Shown: positions 58,926-64,000 of the stretch, piece after piece
How the letters are laid out: each line of letters opens with the position of its first letter
Numbering within the stretch: the stretch's first letter is position 1
Assembly: GCA_010909165.1 (NCBI GenBank)
Contig: VJWM01000044.1
Span: forward strand, 1,674,001-1,738,000
Length of the DNA: 64,000 bases
Direction of reading: 5' to 3'
Source of the DNA: Anthoceros angustus
Taxonomy: Eukaryota > Streptophyta > Anthocerotopsida > Anthocerotales > Anthocerotaceae
Notes under the pieces: generated by a model
Seen by the model: only the letters and a program-made list of their open reading frames with translations
Database searches by the model: none
Told to the model about the DNA's origin: nothing
Translations under genes and position numbers: made by a program

Positions 58926-61330
58926 CCAAAATCTTCGCCGGCTTGAGTCTCGGGTGGGCATTGCCCGACACGCTATCGAACACAACATCAACGCTTCGAG
59001 GAGGCGTTGTCGGGGTCCTCGAAGTTGTCGTTCTCGCATGGCATTCTCCACATCCAAGAGACGAGGAGGACTGGGTGTTGTAGTCTGATGGCACACGCTC
59101 CGTAGTTCTCCGCCCGTCATCAAGGATTTGCCCGTTTTCTCTTTCATCTGTTGAACCCCAAAGGTACGACTGTGCTATGAGTGACCCTTCTGACAAGCTT
59201 AATTCCTTTGCCCAGAATTGGGCAGGTCCTCGTCGGTGTGGCTCATGATTCAATTCCTCCTCAGCGTCTGGAAGTACCTCATATCCATGTATCCTTTGGG
59301 GAATGAATTCCGCACATCGTTTGTCCAAGTCCACGGCGATGCAATTGCGGCCACATAGCAGCGCTGCTAGGGTTGTCGTCCGCTTCCTGCACACGCATCT
59401 AATATCCAATCTCCTTCTTTGGAGAAGTTGTTGATCATCTTCTGCATCAACCCTAATGGCCTCTGATAAGCACATACCACGAGCTTGTCCAATGACATAT
59501 AAAGAAGCTTCTTGACGACAGTGTTGTGCCCAATGACTGCGCGACCATTATTGAACGAGCCAAGGACGGTGTTAGGTAACATTGAAACCTTGTTCTTCTT
59601 GCTGCCTGTAGTTACCCCCCACCCTACCGTGATGTACTCGACGGTATCATATCCACCTTGATCATTATGCATGTTAGTTTTGTCCCATACGAAGGAGACC
59701 ATCCCTCCACCAGTGCACCACTGTCGCATAGCCTCCCTCACAGTGTGCAGCTCTTCCACCCCATGCATAAATATCATGCGGATTTCCTCACAGCTCGTCA
59801 TGTCATGGAAAGAGTGAAATCATGCCCATCGTGTTTGGTCCATCTTTACATCATGCTTTCCTTGTTGAATCCCACAGGCACATCCATAACCAATAAAGTG
59901 TAATTCCTCTTAGTAAAACCCTCGGATGTCCAACACATCTCTCGCAACCACTTGGTATTTCACGATACACTCCGTCGTTGGAACAGTGAACGACTGCAGG
60001 CCTTCTTCCATGTCCATGTCAGCTAGGGTCCTTTGTTCGTTCTCCAGACCCTTCCATGTGTGCACTTCGATGAAAGCACGGAAGTCCTCGTAGTTTTTCA
60101 AATCCGCACATCTTTCACTTGCGCACCACCTTCCTCATCATGCATGCTTTTCCGCTTCTCATGGCCCCGACGCCTTCCCCACCCTACCTGTTGTTACAAC
60201 CAAACGAAAGGAAATGGTGGGGAGAGGGCGCCGGCATGCCGGCGCCTGTCCCCACTCCAATGAGTCTTAAAACAAATGACACGTACCTTTCCATCGAACG
60301 CTGTTTGAAACCGTGCAATAACATCATCCGAAGAGTGCATTGGGTATTCCTGCCTAACCATCTCGAAGGAGTCACATCCTAAGTGTTTCGCCATCGCCAC
60401 TTGGATGACATGAAGTTTCTTCCGCAGTATCACCTCCTTGGACATACCATTCAGGTCTAGTAAACCTGTCAAAACCTTTTCTCACACTAATCAGCATTTT
60501 CTCCCCTCCGGTGGAATTCCTTGAAGCTGCGCCATGGTTTCCTTGCATCTCTTTGGGCTTAACAAAACGCTTTCCAGTCTTCACCTCTTCTCCAACTGCG
60601 TTTGCCCTTGCTCTTCTTGCTAGTACTGCAACATGTTTGGCCCGCGAAGTTCCATCGCCTCCCACTTGGTGAAGATCGCCCACGTTTTCCCACACCTTTC
60701 CCTCCAGTTTGCTATGCATAGTATATGTGTCCGGTTGTCCACTTTGTTTTGCTTGTATTGCTCATCTTCCCGACCTTCGTCATCCTCTATCAGCCCAAGC
60801 ACCTTGTATAAATTGAACTTCCAGTTCATGCTCATTGTCACACCATCCCGCTTTGCAATCAAGTTCATCCACAGGTATCGACCTGCTCGATAAAGTTCAT
60901 CTTTTTCCTCTTGTCCGACATTGTGTTGTGGTCGGGTTGCGAACTCGCATCTCTGTAGAGTTAGCCCGCAATAGACATGGGCCTCCATCCATTGGAACCT
61001 TGCCTTCCCGGTGATATATCCGCAAGTCGCTTCATGGCGGCGTAAGTATGATTGCCTCCCAAGACCCCATAATATACTTCTTTGCGGAACTTTTCCGGTC
61101 TAATGTTTTGATATCCTGCGATCGGATGGGTCAATCATACAAAGCAAAGGCAGACACCTTCTTCAATACGACCCTTGAGATGACGCGAGCGTAGTTCGCC
61201 CAAGCCTCATCCACTTGACGAACCCGAGCATCCGAGTTAGAAACGGCGCCTCAAATTCTCGACGAGTAATCGCTTCGCACCACCTTCTTCGCATATGCAG
61301 ACTCACGACTTTCGCAAATAATCCTCATGC
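58926..61330 (-). pseudogene. Broken ParB-like / DNA amino-methyltransferase fusion gene
   Basis: Read on the minus strand, the relic first shows a ParB/Srx-like segment: YQNIRPEKFRKEVYYGVLGG (about 61115-61055), NHTYAAMKRLAD, then after a frame change AHVYCGLTLQRCEFATRPQH (about 60990-60925). In ParB-like proteins a GxxR/NxxA motif is followed by an equivalent VYAGLxxxExxxLAxxHN segment. An alpha-helical region follows (to about 60100). Next come a candidate catalytic motif IV, NYTLLVMDVPVGFNK (about 59920-59875), then FVWDKTNMHNDQGGYDTVEY (about 59690), and near 59440-59330 RPLGLMQKMINNFSKEGDWI, LDACAGSG, a one-base frameshift, and TTTLAALLCGRNCIAVDLDK. Motif IV preceding motif I is the beta-class order of N4-cytosine/N6-adenine DNA methyltransferases. 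Frameshifts and stops make this copy non-functional as sequenced. A short repeated insert with a GC palindrome interrupts it at about 60125-60250. Confidence 0.6.
60227..60246. repeat. 20-bp perfect GC palindrome
   Basis: GGCGCCGGCATGCCGGCGCC is its own reverse complement. It recurs exactly at 62400-62419 and in shortened or interrupted forms at about 61588, 61631, 61670 and 61759. It is usually followed or preceded by CCTCTTCCTCCTCACCATAG-type sequence. Confidence 0.85.
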
Positions 61331-61740
61331 ATCATAGACGCTTCGGTCTTTCTCCATCTGTTGAGACATGCAATGTTGGAATCTCATTGTTGTCGGTTCC
61401 CTTGGGACGCTTGAACTTTTCCGCTGCTCCTATCGAACGCGTTCCGCACTCCGGGACTGCTGCCCACCACCTTCCTCATCATGCATGCTTTTCCGCTTCT
61501 CATGGCCCCGACGCCTTCCTCCAACCGCAAGCCACAGGTTTTCTGGCGCGGCATGCCCCCTCTTCCGCCTCCTCCACTCCGCAGGGCGCGGCATGCCGGC
61601 GCCCCCTCTTCCGCCTCCTCAGAGGAGGCGGCATGCCGGCGCCCCCTCTTCCTCCTCACCATAGTCGAGGGCGCGGCATGCCGCCTCCCCTCTTCCTCCT
61701 CATCATGCATGCTTTTCCGCTTCTCATGGCCCCCTCTTCC
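61331..61740. repeat. Nested short repeats with GC palindromes
   Basis: The block CTTCCTCATCATGCATGCTT followed by TTCCGCTTCTCATGGCCCC occurs near 60130, 61472 and 61697. CCCCCTCTTCCGCCTCCTC and CCTCACCATAGTCGAGGGCG units are interleaved with GCATGCCGGCGCC fragments. Open frames here only translate the repeats. Confidence 0.7.
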
Positions 61741-64000
61741 TCCTCACCATAGTCGAGGGCGCCGGCATGCCCCCGGCGCCTCTTCCATGTAGCACAGGGA
61801 CTCCTCCCATGGTGCTTGGATGGCGACGACCTTGGAAGGAATCCGTAGCCGCAGCAAACCTCCCTCCATCACCCTCAGCCTCCCCATCATCCTCTTCAAA
61901 TGCCTCCGCATCCGAATGACCCAGAACTGGAATAGGCCCATCCTCCTCATCAAGGTCCGAACTGCCTCATTGTCTTCTACTTCCAAAGGCGAGTTTGGAA
62001 GTCCTGTCTTGTCCTCCTCGGTGACATCTCTCGATGACGGATAATGGAGCTCGTAATCACCTCACACAAGCACCAGAAATGTTCTCTCACTCATCATCAA
62101 AGAAGCACCGGGTCAACAATGCAATCAACGGTGGCGAATGCCTGGAATTAAGAAGTGTACTCACATTCTCAGCTCAACGCTGCTCGAAAAGTGCTGGACA
62201 ACTCCTTTGGCTCACATTTCTTCCTGTGCAAACATGCCACTTTCAACAGATACAGTGTAATCATCATCGACGATGCGGCAATGCGTCCACTTCATAAGGC
62301 CTTGAAGTGCAAAGAATCCAGCCTGGGTCTCGCCGCCCTCTTCCTCCTCACCATAGTCGAGGGCGCGGCATGCCCCTCTTCCTCCTCACCATAGTCGAGG
62401 GCGCCGGCATGCCGGCGCCCCCTCCCCTCTTCCATGTAGCACAGGGACTCCTCCCATGGTGCTTGGATGGCGACGACCTTGGAAGGAATCCGTAGCCGCT
62501 GCAGCAAACCTCCCTCCATCACCCTCAGCCTCCCCATCATCCTCTTCAAATGCCTCCGCATCTGAATGACCCAGCAACTCTGGAATAGGCCCATCCTCCT
62601 CATCAGAAGGTCCGAACTCTGCCTCATTGTCTTCTACTTCCAGTGCGAAGTTTGGAAGTCCCTGTCTTGTCCTCCTCAGTGACATCTCTCGGCGATGACG
62701 GATAATGGAGCTCGTAATCACCTCACACAAGCACCTGTAAAATGTTCTCTCACTCATCTCCACACCGTTATTCAATGCAATCAACGCTGGTGGCGAATGC
62801 TCTGGAATTAAGAAGTGTACTCACATTCTCAGCTCAACGCTGCTCGAAAAGTGCTGGACAACTCCTTTGGCTCACATTTCTTCCTGTGCAAACATGCCAC
62901 TTTCAACAGATACACAGTGTAATCATCTGACGATGCCGGCAATGCGTCCACTTCATAAGGCCTTGAAGTGCACAGAATCCGCAGTTCTGGGTCTCGCTGC
63001 CCTCCATCCAAAGTTGCCCAGGACCCATCCCGCCTTGCTCTCTGGTTTGCGGTGCACCGTTGAACCCAAAACCCAAAGCTTGATCGGGCGTCCATAGCAG
63101 TTTCTTCATCCGGCTCCTCCGTTTATGTCAACAACCATTCCTGCTGCAGAAGCATAGTGTCCTCAAGCTGGTTCATGTGCCTCCGCAGCATGCCTCCTCA
63201 TACGAGTATGGGAGGGAATTGATCTGGATTTCCCACCCTCAATCCTTTGGACAAGCTGGACTTCTCTCCACCACCAACTGTCTTTGTGGTGCTTGCCTTG
63301 AATTGAGTGACCGGACTTTGTCCGCCTCTTCCTGCTCCACCTCCACCTTGCTCAATTGGTTGGAAAGCATGTCCAGCCCCGAGGCGTAGATCGATCCGCG
63401 GAGGATCCGTGGTTCTCGATTTCGCCTCCTTCTTGCTTTTAGATTTCTTCGCCTCCGCGGCTTCTCAACAAGTCTCCGTGGTTAGGCCTCGCATCGGGAG
63501 GTCCTTCATCACGGCCCGCCATCATCCGTAGCCGCAGCAAACCTCCCTCCATCACCCTCGCCTCCCCATCATCCTCTTCAAATGCCTCCGATCCGAATGA
63601 CCCAGAACTCGGAATAGGCCCATCCTCCTCATCAAGGTCCGAACTCGCCTCATTGTCTTCTACTTCCGGTCGAAGTTTGAAGTCCTGTCTTGTCCTCCTC
63701 GGTGACATCTCTCGATGACGGATAATGGAGCTCGTAATCACCTCACACAAGCACCAGAAATGTTCTCTCACTGTCCATCACAGCAGCATAAGCATCAATG
63801 CAATCAACGGTGGCGAATGCCTGGAATTAAGAAGTGTACTCACATTCTCAGCTCAACGCTGCTCGAAAAGTGCTGGACAACTCCTTTGGCTCACATTTCT
63901 TCTGTGCAAACATGCCACTTTCAACAGATACAGTGTAATCATCCGACGATGCGCAATGCGTCCACTTCATAAGGCCTTGAAGTGCAAAGAATCCAGCCTG
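61741..64000 (-). pseudogene. Three diverged copies of an unknown coding-like unit
   Basis: Copies run at about 61745-62330, 62340-62990 and 63520-64000 (the last continues past the window). The best-preserved copy, read on the minus strand, gives SSDDYTVYLLKVACLHRKKC, EPKELSSTFRAALS, then ALNNGVEMSERTFYRCLCEV, SLRRTRQGLPNFALEVEDNE and a highly acidic stretch ending DGEAEGDGGRFAAAA. Other copies are the same apart from many 1-4-base losses that break the frame. I recognise no domain. Position upstream of, and on the same strand as, the ParB-methyltransferase relic makes it a candidate for that gene's N-terminal part, but this is inference. Confidence 0.4.
62991..63519. other. Single-copy stretch between repeat copies
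   Basis: No gene is recognised. Minus-strand frames contain isolated polar peptides only. It is not shared with the two other copies of the neighbouring repeat. Confidence 0.35.

Overview
The window looks like nuclear DNA of a spore-bearing land plant with swimming sperm (a bryophyte, lycophyte or fern grade organism). Plant-specific regulators lie side by side: a MAX2-type F-box protein, a LOV/F-box/Kelch photoreceptor of the ZTL/FKF1 family and an ALOG transcription factor. A CCDC39/FAP59-like ciliary ruler protein is also present, which seed plants with non-motile sperm lack. Genes are interrupted by short introns (about 75-160 bp) with GT..AG ends. I can see no bacterial-type operons, rRNA, credible tRNA or CRISPR array.

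Layout. 1-8 kb: a 29-bp minisatellite, a decayed MULE/SWIM transposase (minus strand) and unassigned relic sequence. 8.3-10.4 kb: UDP-arabinose 4-epimerase (MUR4/UXE-like), nine exons, plus. 11.9-15.8 kb: a large R/G/D-rich protein ending in a plant zinc-finger motif, plus. 16.9-17.5 kb: a 99-aa protein resembling the N-terminal RNA-binding motif of PDCD4, plus. 18.1-21.3 kb: MAX2-like, single exon, minus. 22.9-26.6 kb: an AT-rich island holding an intact 11-exon GT29 sialyltransferase-like gene, minus. 27.0-31.9 kb: the CCDC39-like gene, minus. 32-38.3 kb: gene-free, very rich in microsatellites. 38.4-39.9 kb: ALOG gene, plus. 41.9-42.4 kb: a dead retrocopy of proteasome subunit PBG1. 42.8-44.7 kb: ZTL/FKF1-like, minus. 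45.0-46.2 kb: PM-ANT1-like adenine nucleotide carrier, minus, divergent from a RAB3GAP2-like gene at 46.8-49.2 kb, plus.

From 50 kb to the end the window is repeats and relics. It holds a Gypsy-like gag/protease remnant, a 37-bp tandem array split by a 542-bp TA-flanked inverted-repeat element, and a 1.33-kb tandem duplication. It then holds a broken gene that reads as a ParB-like domain joined to a beta-class DNA amino-methyltransferase. Beyond that are three diverged copies of a further coding-like unit carrying GC-rich palindromes. The ParB-methyltransferase relic is the most unexpected item.

The intact genes do not form a pathway. They are ordinary dispersed plant genes: cell-wall sugar metabolism, karrikin/strigolactone-type signalling, light and clock signalling, organ patterning, Golgi glycosylation, sperm axoneme, Rab regulation and nucleotide transport. 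Exon coordinates were derived by hand from reading frame, splice-site dinucleotides and remembered family sequence, so individual boundaries may be off.
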